The position numbers and the translations under genes are program-made. A DNA stretch of 63,631 nt, from assembly GCF_016595245.1 (NCBI RefSeq), contig NZ_JAENHM010000069.1, positions 1-63,631 on the forward strand, written 5' to 3'. Origin of the DNA: Azospirillum endophyticum (lineage in GTDB: Bacteria; Pseudomonadota; Alphaproteobacteria; Azospirillales; Azospirillaceae). The notes beneath the pieces were generated by a model that did not search any database, was not told the origin of the DNA, and worked only from the letters and a program-made list of their open reading frames with translations. Of this stretch, positions 15,401 to 22,570 are shown piece by piece (position 1 is the first letter of the stretch; each line of letters opens with the position of its first letter).

Positions 15401-18400
15401 GGCTCCGACGTCGTCACGCTGGGCACGCTCGGCTCGACCCTGCTGGTGTCGCTGCTCGAGACACTGACCGGCAACGCCGGTACGGATGTCATCACGCTGA
15501 GCACGGTCGGCAACACCATCCTCACCAGCAACCTGGAGACCATTACCGGCGGTGCCGGCAGTGACCTGGTCTTCCTGGGCTCGACCGGCAATTCGCTGCT
15601 GGTGGCTGGTCTGGAATATGTGATCGGCGGTGCTGGCACCGACGTCGTCACGTTGGGTACGGCGGGCAACACCGTCATCGTGCGCGGCCTGGAGACGCTG
15701 ACCGGCAATGTCGGCACCGACGTCATCACGCTCGGTGACACCGGCAACACCCTGCTGGTGACCGATCTGGAGACCCTGATCGGCGGCACGGCCAACGACG
15801 TCGTCACGCTTGGCGGCACGCTTGGCACCACCCTGCTGGTGTCGGCGCTCGAGACCCTGACCGGCTCGGCTGGTTCCGATGTCGTCACCATCGGCTCGGC
15901 GGGTGCGACCCTGCTGGCCTCGGGTCTGGAGACCCTGATCGGCGGCACTGGTGTGGAACTGGTCACGCTGGGCAGCACGGCCGGCAACACGCTCCTGGTG
16001 TCGGGCATCGACATCCTGGTCGGCAGCACCGCCAACGACGCCGTCATCTTCGGTACGGCCGGCAACACGGTCCTGTTGCGCGGCATCGAGACGCTGACCG
16101 GCAACGTCGGCACCGACGTCCTGACCCTGGGCAACACCAGCAACACCGCCACGGTGTCGCTGTTCGAAACGATCATCGGCGGCACCGCCAATGACGTCAT
16201 CACCCTGGGTACGACCGGCTCGACCCTGCTGGTTTCGGCGCTGGAGACCCTGACTGGTTCGGCGGCCACCGACGTGGTCACGCTGGGCTCGTCCGGCAAC
16301 ACCATCCTGGCCTCGATCCTGGAGACGCTGACGGGTGGTGCTGGCACCGACGTCGTCACGCTGGGCACGGTCGGCTCGACCCTGCTGGTGTCGCTGCTCG
16401 AGACGGTGACCGGTTCGACGACCTCCGACGTCATCACGCTCGGTACGGTGGGCGGCACCCTGCTGGCCTCCAACCTGGAGACCATCACCGGCAACTCCGG
16501 CAGCGACTTGGTCTTCCTGGGCTCGTCGGGCAGCACGCTGCTGGCTTCCGGCCTTGAGTTCCTGATCGGCGGTGCAGGCACCGACGTCGTCACGCTGGGC
16601 ACGGCGGGCAACACCGTCATCGTGCGCGGCCTGGAGACGCTGACCGGCAATGTCGGCACCGACGTCATCACGCTCGGCGACACCGGCAACACCCTGCTGG
16701 TGACCGATCTGGAGACCCTGATCGGCGGTACGGCCAACGACGTCGTCACGCTTGGCGGCACGCTTGGCACCACCCTGCTGGTGTCGGCGCTCGAGACCCT
16801 GACCGGCTCGGCTGGTTCCGACGTGGTCACGCTGGGCACAAACGGCAACACCATCCTGGCCTCCGGTCTGGAGACCTTGACCGGTGGAACCGGCAGCGAT
16901 CTGGTCTTCCTCACCGGCACGGCCGGCAACACCCTGCTGCTGTCGGGGATCGAGATCCTGGTCGGCGGTACGGGCAGCGACTCCATCCAGCTGGGCACCG
17001 GTGGCAACACCATCCTGCTGCGTGGCATCGAGACGCTGAACGGCAACGCCGGCACCGATGTCGTCACGCTGGGCAACACCGGCAACACCGTGCTGCTCGC
17101 CAACCTCGAGACCCTGATCGGCGGTTCGGGTTCCGACGTCATCACTCTGGGTGGTACGGCCGGCAACACCCTGCTGGTCTCGGCTCTGGAGACGATCACC
17201 GGCGGTTCGGCTGGTGCTGACATCATCACGCTGGGCTCGACGGGCAACACCCTGCTCGCCAACCTGCTCGAGACGGTCACCGGCGGTGCTGGCACCGACG
17301 TCGTCATTCTGGGCACGGCCGGCGGCACCCTGCTGGTTTCCGCCCTGGAGACGATCACCGGCTCCACCGGCACCGATGCGATCTTCACCGGCACGGCTGG
17401 CAGCACCATGCTCGCCAACCTGGTCGAGACGATCACCGGCGGCACCGGCACCGACGTGATCTTCCTCGGCTCCGCCGGCAACTCGCTGCTGGTGTCCGGG
17501 ATCGAGATCCTGGTCGGCGGCACGGCCAACGACGTCGTCACGCTGGGCACCGGTGGCAACACCCTCCTGCTGCGCGGCATCGAGACCCTGACCGGCAACG
17601 CCGGTTCCGACGCCATCACGCTCGGCGACACCGGCAGCACCCTGCTGGTTGCGGCGATCGAGACCCTGGCGGGCGGTACGGCCACCGACATCGTGACGCT
17701 GGGCACGGTCGGCGCCACCCTGCTGGTCTCCGCTTTGGAGACGCTGACCGGTTCGGCGACCACCGACGTCGTCACGCTGGGCACGCTGGGCAACACACTG
17801 TCGGTCAACCTGCTCGAGACGCTGACCGGCGGTTCGGGCACCGATCTGGTGTTCCTCGGCTCGGCCGGCACGACGCTGCTGGCATCGGCCATCGACATCC
17901 TGATCGGCGGCACGGGCACCGACGTCGTCACGCTGGGCACGGCCGGCAACACGGTGCTGCTGCGCGGCATCGAGACGCTGACCGGCGGCGCCGGCACCGA
18001 TTTGGTGACGCTGGGCAACACGGCCAACTCGCTGCTGGTGAGCGGCATCGAGACGCTGGTCGGCGGCACGGCGAGCGACATCATCACGCTGGGCGGCACG
18101 GCGGGCAACACCCTGGTGGTGTCGCTGGTCGAGACGCTGGTCGGCTCCTCGGCCAGTGACGCTGTCACCTTCGGCACCTCCGGCGGCACGTTGCTGGCGA
18201 GCGGTATCGAGACGGTGATCGGCGGTACGGGCACCGACATCCTGTTCACCGCCACCACCGGCTCGACCATGCTGGTCTCTGGCGTGGATATCCTGGTGGG
18301 CGGCGCCGGCACCGACGTCATCACCCTGGGTTCGGGTGGCAACACCCTGATCACCCGCGGCATCGAGACGCTGCGCGGTGGCTCTGGTTCGGACCTCGTC

Positions 18401-19948
18401 ATCCTGGGTGATACCGGCGTGACGCTGGAACTGGGGGCGGACATCGAAATCCTGGTCGGCGGTGCCGGCACGGATGTGGTGACCACCGGCACCTCCGGTT
18501 CGACCCTGCTGACCCGCGGTATCGAGACGCTGACCGGCGGCGCCGGGCTCGACGTCATCACCCTGGGCAACACCCCGAACACCCTGACCGTCGGCGGCAT
18601 CGAGACGCTGACCGGTGGCACGGGCACCGACATCGTCTTCACGGCTTCGACCGGCACGACGATGACGGTCTCGGCGGTCGAGTTCCTGGTCGGCGGCGCC
18701 GGCACCGATCTCATCACCTTGGGCTCGGGTGGCAACACGCTGATCACCCGCGGCATCGACACGCTGATCGGCGGATCCGGTTCGGACCTCGTCATCCTGG
18801 GTGACACCGGCGTGACGCTGGAGCTGAACACGGGCATCGAAATCCTGGTCGGCGGTGCCGGCACGGATGTGGTGACCACCGGTACCTCCGGCTCGACCCT
18901 GCTGACCCGTGGCATCGAGACGCTGACCGGCGGCGCCGGGCTCGACGTCATCACCCTGGGCGACACCCCGAACACCCTGACCGTCGGCGGCATCGAGACG
19001 CTGACCGGTGGTGCGGGTACCGACATCGTCTTCACGGCCGCGGCCGGCACGACGATGACGGTCTCGGCGGTGGAGTTCCTGGTCGGCGGCACGGGCTCCG
19101 ACGTGGCGTTCCTCGGCAATGGCGGCAACACCGTCATCACCCGCGGCATCGACGTCCTGACCGGCGGCAATGGGTCCGACCTCGTCATCCTGGGTGACAC
19201 CGGCGTGACGATGACGGTGACCACGGGTGTCGAAATCCTGGTCGGCGGCGCCGGCTCGGATCGCGTCACCTTGGGTGACAACGGCAACACCGTCCTGCTG
19301 CGCGGCATCGAATCGCTGATCGGCGGTGCGGGCAACGACGTGATCACGCTGGGCGACACCGTGAACACGATCAGCGTGTCGGGTATCGAGACGCTGACCG
19401 GCGGTGCGAACACCGACGTCGTGACGGTTACCAGCGGGTCGATCCGCTTCCAGGGCGGTGCGGGCGACAGCCTGACGCTGGCCTCGGGCGCGGGCACCGA
19501 CACGGTGGTCTACTCGACCTTCGCCGGCTTCACGGCCGGTTCGAACACCGGCTTCATCTCGGTGACGAACTTCGAAGCGTCGCGTGACCAGGTGCAGCTC
19601 ACGGGTGCAGCCCGGACGGTGGCGGACAAGAACGGCGACGCGGCTCTGACCACGGCGTCGGCTGCGACCAACGGCGTCAGCATGAGCAACGAACTCGTGA
19701 GCCTGACCTCCGTCGTGAGCGGCAGCCTGACCGATACCGATCTGGCGGGCTTCCGGACGGCTCTCGGCACGCTGACGAACTCGTCGGCCGGTGCGAGCAC
19801 GCTGGTGCTGGCCAACAACGGCACGAACAGCGGCCTGTACCAGGTCACCGACATCAACGGCGACGGTCAGGTGACCTCGTCGGAGGTGCGTCTGCTCGGT
19901 GTCTACAACGGGTCGGTCTTGAGCCTCTCCAACTTCAACCTCGGCTGA
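12488..19948 (+). CDS. Giant repeat surface protein, predicted type I secretion substrate
   Basis: A 2486-residue protein. After 23 residues without a signal peptide it holds 88 units of 25-28 residues (residues ~24-2317) with consensus ETLTGGAGTDVVTLGTAGN followed by TLLVSGL. Each unit contains one GGxGxD-like element recalling RTX nonapeptides and a short hydrophobic strand, suggesting a long beta-solenoid. I see no Cys, Trp or His, two Lys, and about one Glu and one Asp per unit, so it is acidic and rich in Thr, Ser, Gly, Leu and Val. The last ~165 residues are different: RFQGGAGDSLTL, VTNFEASRDQVQL, and an EF-hand-like DINGDGQVTSSEV before VLSLSNFNLG; this resembles C-terminal domains of type I exported surface proteins (the 'bluetail' type). 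ATG 12488 has a GAAGGGG Shine-Dalgarno sequence (12475-12481). The exporter is probably the HlyB/HlyD pair at 40325-43914. Likely adhesin, fibre or surface-layer protein. Confidence 0.85.
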   Translation: MAGTYNIATNITAGTTLELGQYSEIIGSSASDVITLGSTAGNTVSISLLETVIGTTYTDIVTLTAGTTLQVSLLETLVGSTSSDVVSFGTTGATMLVDVLETITGSTTSDVITVGASGSTMLVSLLETITGGVGTDVITLSGGTTGNTLLVSALETITGNAGSDVITLGTAGNTLLVRALETITGNAGSDVVTLGTAGGTLLVSLLETVTGSTTSDVITLGAAGSTLLVSAIETITGNAGTDVVTLGTAGGTLLVSLLETVTGNAGSDIVTLGSVGGTLTVAFVETLTGSSTSDAITIGTAGSTLLLNSIETILGQSGTDVVTLGANSGTVLVSGLETLTGTTGNDVVTLGTAGTTNMLVNGIETLIGLTGSDVVTLGATSSTILVSGLETLTGSAGSDVVTLGGTAGNTLQVSLVEILVGSTNSDAVALGGTAGNTILVRGLETLAGSTSSDVVTLGDTGNTLLVTLLETLIGGTATDVVTLTGGATLLVSGIETLIGLTGSDVVTLGATSTTILVSGLETLTGSAGSDLVTLGGTAGNTLLVSQVEILVGSTNSDAIALGGTAGNTILVRGLETLAGNSGKDVVTLGDTGNTLLVASLETLIGGTATDVVTLTSGATLLVSGIETLTGTSASDVVTLGSGGNTILASLLETLTGGAGTDVVTVTSGATLLVSAVETLIGTAGTDVITLGTVGNTLLASNLETITGNSGSDLVFLGATGSTLLVAGLEYVIGGAGTDIVTLGTAGNTVIVRGLETLTGNVGTDVVTLGDTGNTLLVTDLETLIGGTATDVVTLGGTAGNTLLVSALETLTGSTNSDVVTIGSAGATLLASGLETLVGGTGSELVTLGGTAGNTLLVSGIDILIGSTGSDVVTFGTAGNTVLLRGIETLTGNAGTDIVTLGNTGNTMLVSALETVIGGTATDVLTLNAASTLFVTGIETLTGSAGSDVVTFGSALGNTVLVAGVETLTGGAGSDVVTLGTLGSTLLVSLLETLTGNAGTDVITLSTVGNTILTSNLETITGGAGSDLVFLGSTGNSLLVAGLEYVIGGAGTDVVTLGTAGNTVIVRGLETLTGNVGTDVITLGDTGNTLLVTDLETLIGGTANDVVTLGGTLGTTLLVSALETLTGSAGSDVVTIGSAGATLLASGLETLIGGTGVELVTLGSTAGNTLLVSGIDILVGSTANDAVIFGTAGNTVLLRGIETLTGNVGTDVLTLGNTSNTATVSLFETIIGGTANDVITLGTTGSTLLVSALETLTGSAATDVVTLGSSGNTILASILETLTGGAGTDVVTLGTVGSTLLVSLLETVTGSTTSDVITLGTVGGTLLASNLETITGNSGSDLVFLGSSGSTLLASGLEFLIGGAGTDVVTLGTAGNTVIVRGLETLTGNVGTDVITLGDTGNTLLVTDLETLIGGTANDVVTLGGTLGTTLLVSALETLTGSAGSDVVTLGTNGNTILASGLETLTGGTGSDLVFLTGTAGNTLLLSGIEILVGGTGSDSIQLGTGGNTILLRGIETLNGNAGTDVVTLGNTGNTVLLANLETLIGGSGSDVITLGGTAGNTLLVSALETITGGSAGADIITLGSTGNTLLANLLETVTGGAGTDVVILGTAGGTLLVSALETITGSTGTDAIFTGTAGSTMLANLVETITGGTGTDVIFLGSAGNSLLVSGIEILVGGTANDVVTLGTGGNTLLLRGIETLTGNAGSDAITLGDTGSTLLVAAIETLAGGTATDIVTLGTVGATLLVSALETLTGSATTDVVTLGTLGNTLSVNLLETLTGGSGTDLVFLGSAGTTLLASAIDILIGGTGTDVVTLGTAGNTVLLRGIETLTGGAGTDLVTLGNTANSLLVSGIETLVGGTASDIITLGGTAGNTLVVSLVETLVGSSASDAVTFGTSGGTLLASGIETVIGGTGTDILFTATTGSTMLVSGVDILVGGAGTDVITLGSGGNTLITRGIETLRGGSGSDLVILGDTGVTLELGADIEILVGGAGTDVVTTGTSGSTLLTRGIETLTGGAGLDVITLGNTPNTLTVGGIETLTGGTGTDIVFTASTGTTMTVSAVEFLVGGAGTDLITLGSGGNTLITRGIDTLIGGSGSDLVILGDTGVTLELNTGIEILVGGAGTDVVTTGTSGSTLLTRGIETLTGGAGLDVITLGDTPNTLTVGGIETLTGGAGTDIVFTAAAGTTMTVSAVEFLVGGTGSDVAFLGNGGNTVITRGIDVLTGGNGSDLVILGDTGVTMTVTTGVEILVGGAGSDRVTLGDNGNTVLLRGIESLIGGAGNDVITLGDTVNTISVSGIETLTGGANTDVVTVTSGSIRFQGGAGDSLTLASGAGTDTVVYSTFAGFTAGSNTGFISVTNFEASRDQVQLTGAARTVADKNGDAALTTASAATNGVSMSNELVSLTSVVSGSLTDTDLAGFRTALGTLTNSSAGASTLVLANNGTNSGLYQVTDINGDGQVTSSEVRLLGVYNGSVLSLSNFNLG
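13571..14356 (+). repeat. Two tandem 393-bp super-repeats (5 units each)
   Basis: Copy 1 is 13571-13963, copy 2 13964-14356. Each encodes 131 residues as five units of 26, 27, 27, 26 and 25. Landmark matches (GIETLIGLTGSDVVTLGATS; NTILVRGLETLAG) recur at exactly 393 bp. Confidence 0.85.
14672..17503 (+). repeat. Three tandem ~942-bp super-repeats (12 units each)
   Basis: Copies begin at 14672, 15614 and 16556. The first two are exactly 942 bp (314 codons, 12 units); the third is 948 bp. The landmark NTVIVRGLETLTGNVGTD recurs at exactly 942 bp in all three. Confidence 0.85.
18287..19440 (+). repeat. 393-bp super-repeats near the C-terminus
   Basis: Copies begin at 18287, 18680 and 19073; the last is divergent and incomplete. 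The landmark SDLVILGDTGVT recurs at exactly 393 bp. Unit lengths are 26, 27, 26, 26, 26, a different phase from the first 393-bp pair. Confidence 0.8.
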
Positions 19949-19972
19949 GGCAGGAGAGCTTTCTAAGAGAGA

Positions 19973-20001
19973 GGGGCGCCCATCCGGGCGCCCCTTTTTT
20001 T
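19973..20001 (+). terminator. Rho-independent terminator of the giant gene
   Basis: GGGGCGCCC (19973-19981), loop ATCC, GGGCGCCCC (19986-19994), then seven T (19995-20001). It lies 25 bp after the stop codon and should end the giant transcript efficiently. Confidence 0.9.
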
Positions 20002-20161
20002 ATGCGCCCGGCAAGGGCACATTTCGACATGGCCCCACGACACGGCGTTTGTCGGATGGGAGGCCGGGGTGGAAAGCCGGATGGAAGCCGGCTAGGGTCG
20101 GCTATGTGCCCGCAAATGCTAATGGCGGGCCAGTCCTTCGTCCCCACTTCACTGGCTCCCG

Positions 20162-22057
20162 ATGGCCTCGATCCAAGATGTTCTCACCCATGCCCAGCAG
20201 CTTCATGCCGCCGGGCGCTTTGTGGAGGCGGCGGCGCTTGCACGGGCCGTGCTGCGGCCGGTGCCCGACCATGCCGTCGCCCGGCATGTGCTTGGCACTG
20301 CCCTGTGCGCGTCTGGCCAGACAGAGGAGGGGCTGGCCCATATCGGCACGGCTATGCTTCTTGATCCGGGACAGCCGGTCTATGCGGTGAACCGGGCCGT
20401 CCTGCTCCACTCCCTTGGCCGTAGGGCCGGTGCGGTCGCAGCGTTCCATCGGGCCCTGCGGCTGCGACCGGCCGATGCTCGGCTGCTCGACGGGTTGGGA
20501 AGCTGTCTGGGCGACCAGGGCCATGCCCTGCAAGCGCTCACCCCGTTGCAGCACCGGCTGGCGCTGGAACCCGGCATGGCGGAGGCGTACCGCAAGCTGG
20601 CCATCGTCGCCCAACGTGCCGGCCTGCTGGACGAGGCGCGGCGGTCCTACCGCCGGGCCTGGCGTCTGGGTGGAGGAGATGGACTGTTGGTGCGCGAGGC
20701 GCTGAGCCTGCCGGTCATCCCCTGCTCAACAGCAGAGATCGAGGAAAGCCGCGCCCATTGCGCCGCGGTGCTGCGGCAGGCCCGTGAGCATGGCCTGCGC
20801 ATCGCCGACCCGCTGCGCGAGGTCGGCGTCACCTCGTTTTTCCTTTCCTATCACGGTCTCGATGATCTCGCCTTGAACAGAGAACTGGCCGCCTTGTACC
20901 GGGAGGCTTGTCCTTCCCTGCTCTACACCGCCGCGCATTGCCGAGAGTCCAATTATCGGGAGTCCGGGCGAGCGGGCGGGTTGGAGGACGGGGTCGGACG
21001 GCGACTGCGCGTCGGCTTCATTTCCGACTGCTTCTACAATCACACCATCGGCATGCTGAACGAGGGGCTGATCGAGCGGTTGTCGCGCGAACGCTTCGAG
21101 GTGGTGCTGTTCCTCACACCGGGGCCGGAAGACGACCTGCGACGCCATCTGCGCATGGTGGCGGACCGGGCCGTCGATGTTCCGGGCGAACTCGATGCCG
21201 CACGGCGGATCATCGCCGAGGCACAGCTGGATGTCCTCTACTACACGGACATCGGCATGTCGCCCTTCACCTACTTCCTCGCATTCGCCCGGTTGGCGCC
21301 GTTGCAATGTCTGACCTGGGGCCATCCGGACACCACCGGCATTCCCACCTTGGACTGCTTCTTGAGCTGCGATGCGATGGAGCCGGAGAATGGCGAGGCC
21401 CATTACACCGAACATCTGGTCCGCTTGCCCGGGCCGACCGTCTGCTACCGGCGCCCGCAGCTGGCCGAACCGCGCAAGACCCGCATCGATTTCGGCCTGC
21501 CGGCCGATGGCCGGCTTTATCTCTGTCCACAGAGCCTGTTCAAGATTCATCCCGACTACGACGAAGCTCTGATCGCCATTTTGCGGCGGGACCGCAGCGG
21601 CATCCTCGTCTTCGTCGATCCGCGCGGCCAAGGCGCTGCTTTGGTGCGACGGCTGGCGGCCAAGGGACCCGACGTAGCCGGCCGTATCCTCCTGCTGCCG
21701 GGGTTGGGAGCTACGGATTTCATCGCGCTGACCGCCGACGCCGACGTCATGCTCGATCCGTTCCATTACAGCGGCGGCAAGACAAGTTTGGAGGCATTGG
21801 CCTTCGGCACGCCGGTGGTGACGTGCCCCGGTGCCTTCATGCGCGGGCGCCACACCCTGGGCTTCTACAAGTTGATGGGGATCGATGATTGCGTGGCGAG
21901 CGATCCGGCCGATTATGTCGAGCGGGTGGTCCGGCTCGGCACCGATCCGCTGCTTCGCGCCCAAGTCCGGCGGCGCATCCTTGAGCGATGCGGCGTTCTG
22001 TTCGATGACGAGGGGTCGGTCCGGGCGATCGAAGGCTTTCTCCTGAAGGCCGCCTGA
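20162..22057 (+). CDS. TPR glycosyltransferase, GT41 (O-GlcNAc transferase-like)
   Basis: A 631-residue protein. Residues ~1-170 are TPR repeats (start MASIQDVLTHAQQLHAAGRF). The catalytic part, ~270-625, resembles SPINDLY/OGT enzymes: RRLRVGFISDCFYNHTIGML with the His of the catalytic region, TWGHPDTTGIPTLD, LYLCPQSLFKIHPDYD, and PFHYSGGKTSLEALAFG, the nucleotide-sugar site that reads GTTTTCEALWMG in the paralogue at 38002-39963. GT41 enzymes act in the cytosol on Ser/Thr of proteins. Being the first gene after the giant Thr/Ser-rich protein, in the same direction, makes that protein a candidate acceptor. It should need its own promoter because of the strong terminator between. Confidence 0.85.
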   Translation: MASIQDVLTHAQQLHAAGRFVEAAALARAVLRPVPDHAVARHVLGTALCASGQTEEGLAHIGTAMLLDPGQPVYAVNRAVLLHSLGRRAGAVAAFHRALRLRPADARLLDGLGSCLGDQGHALQALTPLQHRLALEPGMAEAYRKLAIVAQRAGLLDEARRSYRRAWRLGGGDGLLVREALSLPVIPCSTAEIEESRAHCAAVLRQAREHGLRIADPLREVGVTSFFLSYHGLDDLALNRELAALYREACPSLLYTAAHCRESNYRESGRAGGLEDGVGRRLRVGFISDCFYNHTIGMLNEGLIERLSRERFEVVLFLTPGPEDDLRRHLRMVADRAVDVPGELDAARRIIAEAQLDVLYYTDIGMSPFTYFLAFARLAPLQCLTWGHPDTTGIPTLDCFLSCDAMEPENGEAHYTEHLVRLPGPTVCYRRPQLAEPRKTRIDFGLPADGRLYLCPQSLFKIHPDYDEALIAILRRDRSGILVFVDPRGQGAALVRRLAAKGPDVAGRILLLPGLGATDFIALTADADVMLDPFHYSGGKTSLEALAFGTPVVTCPGAFMRGRHTLGFYKLMGIDDCVASDPADYVERVVRLGTDPLLRAQVRRRILERCGVLFDDEGSVRAIEGFLLKAA

Positions 22058-22067
22058 CCGGAACGCG

Positions 22068-22085
22068 ACCGGCCGTTCGGCCGGT
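22068..22085. terminator. GC-rich hairpin between convergent genes
   Basis: ACCGGCCG (22068-22075) pairs with CGGCCGGT (22078-22085), or as a 7-bp stem with loop GTTC. It sits in the 38-bp gap between convergent stop codons, a usual place for a shared terminator, but no T-run follows on either strand. Confidence 0.4.
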
Positions 22086-22095
22086 TGGGGCAGGG

Positions 22096-22539
22096 TCAGT
22101 GAGCGGGCGAGGCCGACAGCCGATCGGCGATCCGCAAGATGCCTTGGGCCAGCCGGATGATGGCGGGCGACCCGATGAACAGCTCGCGCAAAGCCGCTCC
22201 CTCGCCCGAGCGCAGGATGAAGCCGTTGGGATTGAAGATCACCGCGATCTTGGCGGTATTTGAGAGGACATGCTGTGTCCGACCCTGAAAGACGGCGTCC
22301 AGGATCGATCGGGCCAGTTCGCGGGCATCCTCCAACTCCAGACAGACGATCTCCGGCCCCAACCGGCTTTCGTTGAACAGGAAAACGCCGTCCAGCCGGA
22401 CGATACCGCTGCCTTCGGCTGCCTTGTCTTCGTGCAGGGTGATGTGGGACAGGAACTTGCCGTCCGGGAACAGGACGGTGCGGTCGTCCACCTCGACGTT
22501 GATGACGAGCTTGCTGGGGGCGGCCATCGGGGCTTCCAT
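22096..22539 (-). CDS. Conserved-looking hypothetical protein, 147 aa
   Basis: I do not recognise the family. The protein has alternating strands and short helices (KLVINVEVDDRTVLFPDG, VRLDGVFLFNES, VCLELEDARELARSILDAV, then KIAVIFNPNGFILR) and no signal peptide or membrane segment. It ends the minus-strand operon gmd, gmd-like gene, TPR-GT9-like gene, 31 bp after the latter, so a role in the same glycan or protein modification is likely. ATG 22527 with a GGAAG sequence five bases before it is an equally good start. Codon use matches its neighbours. Confidence 0.65.
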   Translation of the reverse strand: MEAPMAAPSKLVINVEVDDRTVLFPDGKFLSHITLHEDKAAEGSGIVRLDGVFLFNESRLGPEIVCLELEDARELARSILDAVFQGRTQHVLSNTAKIAVIFNPNGFILRSGEGAALRELFIGSPAIIRLAQGILRIADRLSASPAH

Positions 22540-22570
22540 GTGGGGCGTGACGATGGGACGAATGGTAGAG

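Larger units (their letters stand above)
12557..19440 (+). repeat. 88 tandem ~78-bp coding repeats
   Basis: Hand parsing of the translation gives 88 units, each opening with E/D-[T/I/F/Y]-[L/V/I] and 25-28 codons long. Units are related at DNA level too (frequent GAGACGCTGACCGGC and GTCACGCTGGGC). They nest into longer periods listed separately. Confidence 0.85.

Noticed and set aside
12557..19440. Possible CRISPR array or satellite repeat
   Set aside because: The repeats are contiguous, in frame, of variable 75-84 bp length and encode a continuous protein; there are no spacers.
12655..19503. 2282-codon open frame on the minus strand opposite the giant gene
   Set aside because: It arises because the sense repeats avoid the codons that read as stops in that antisense frame. 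It has no ribosome site, its protein is a Ser/Val/Pro repeat, and the plus strand has start, ribosome site and terminator.
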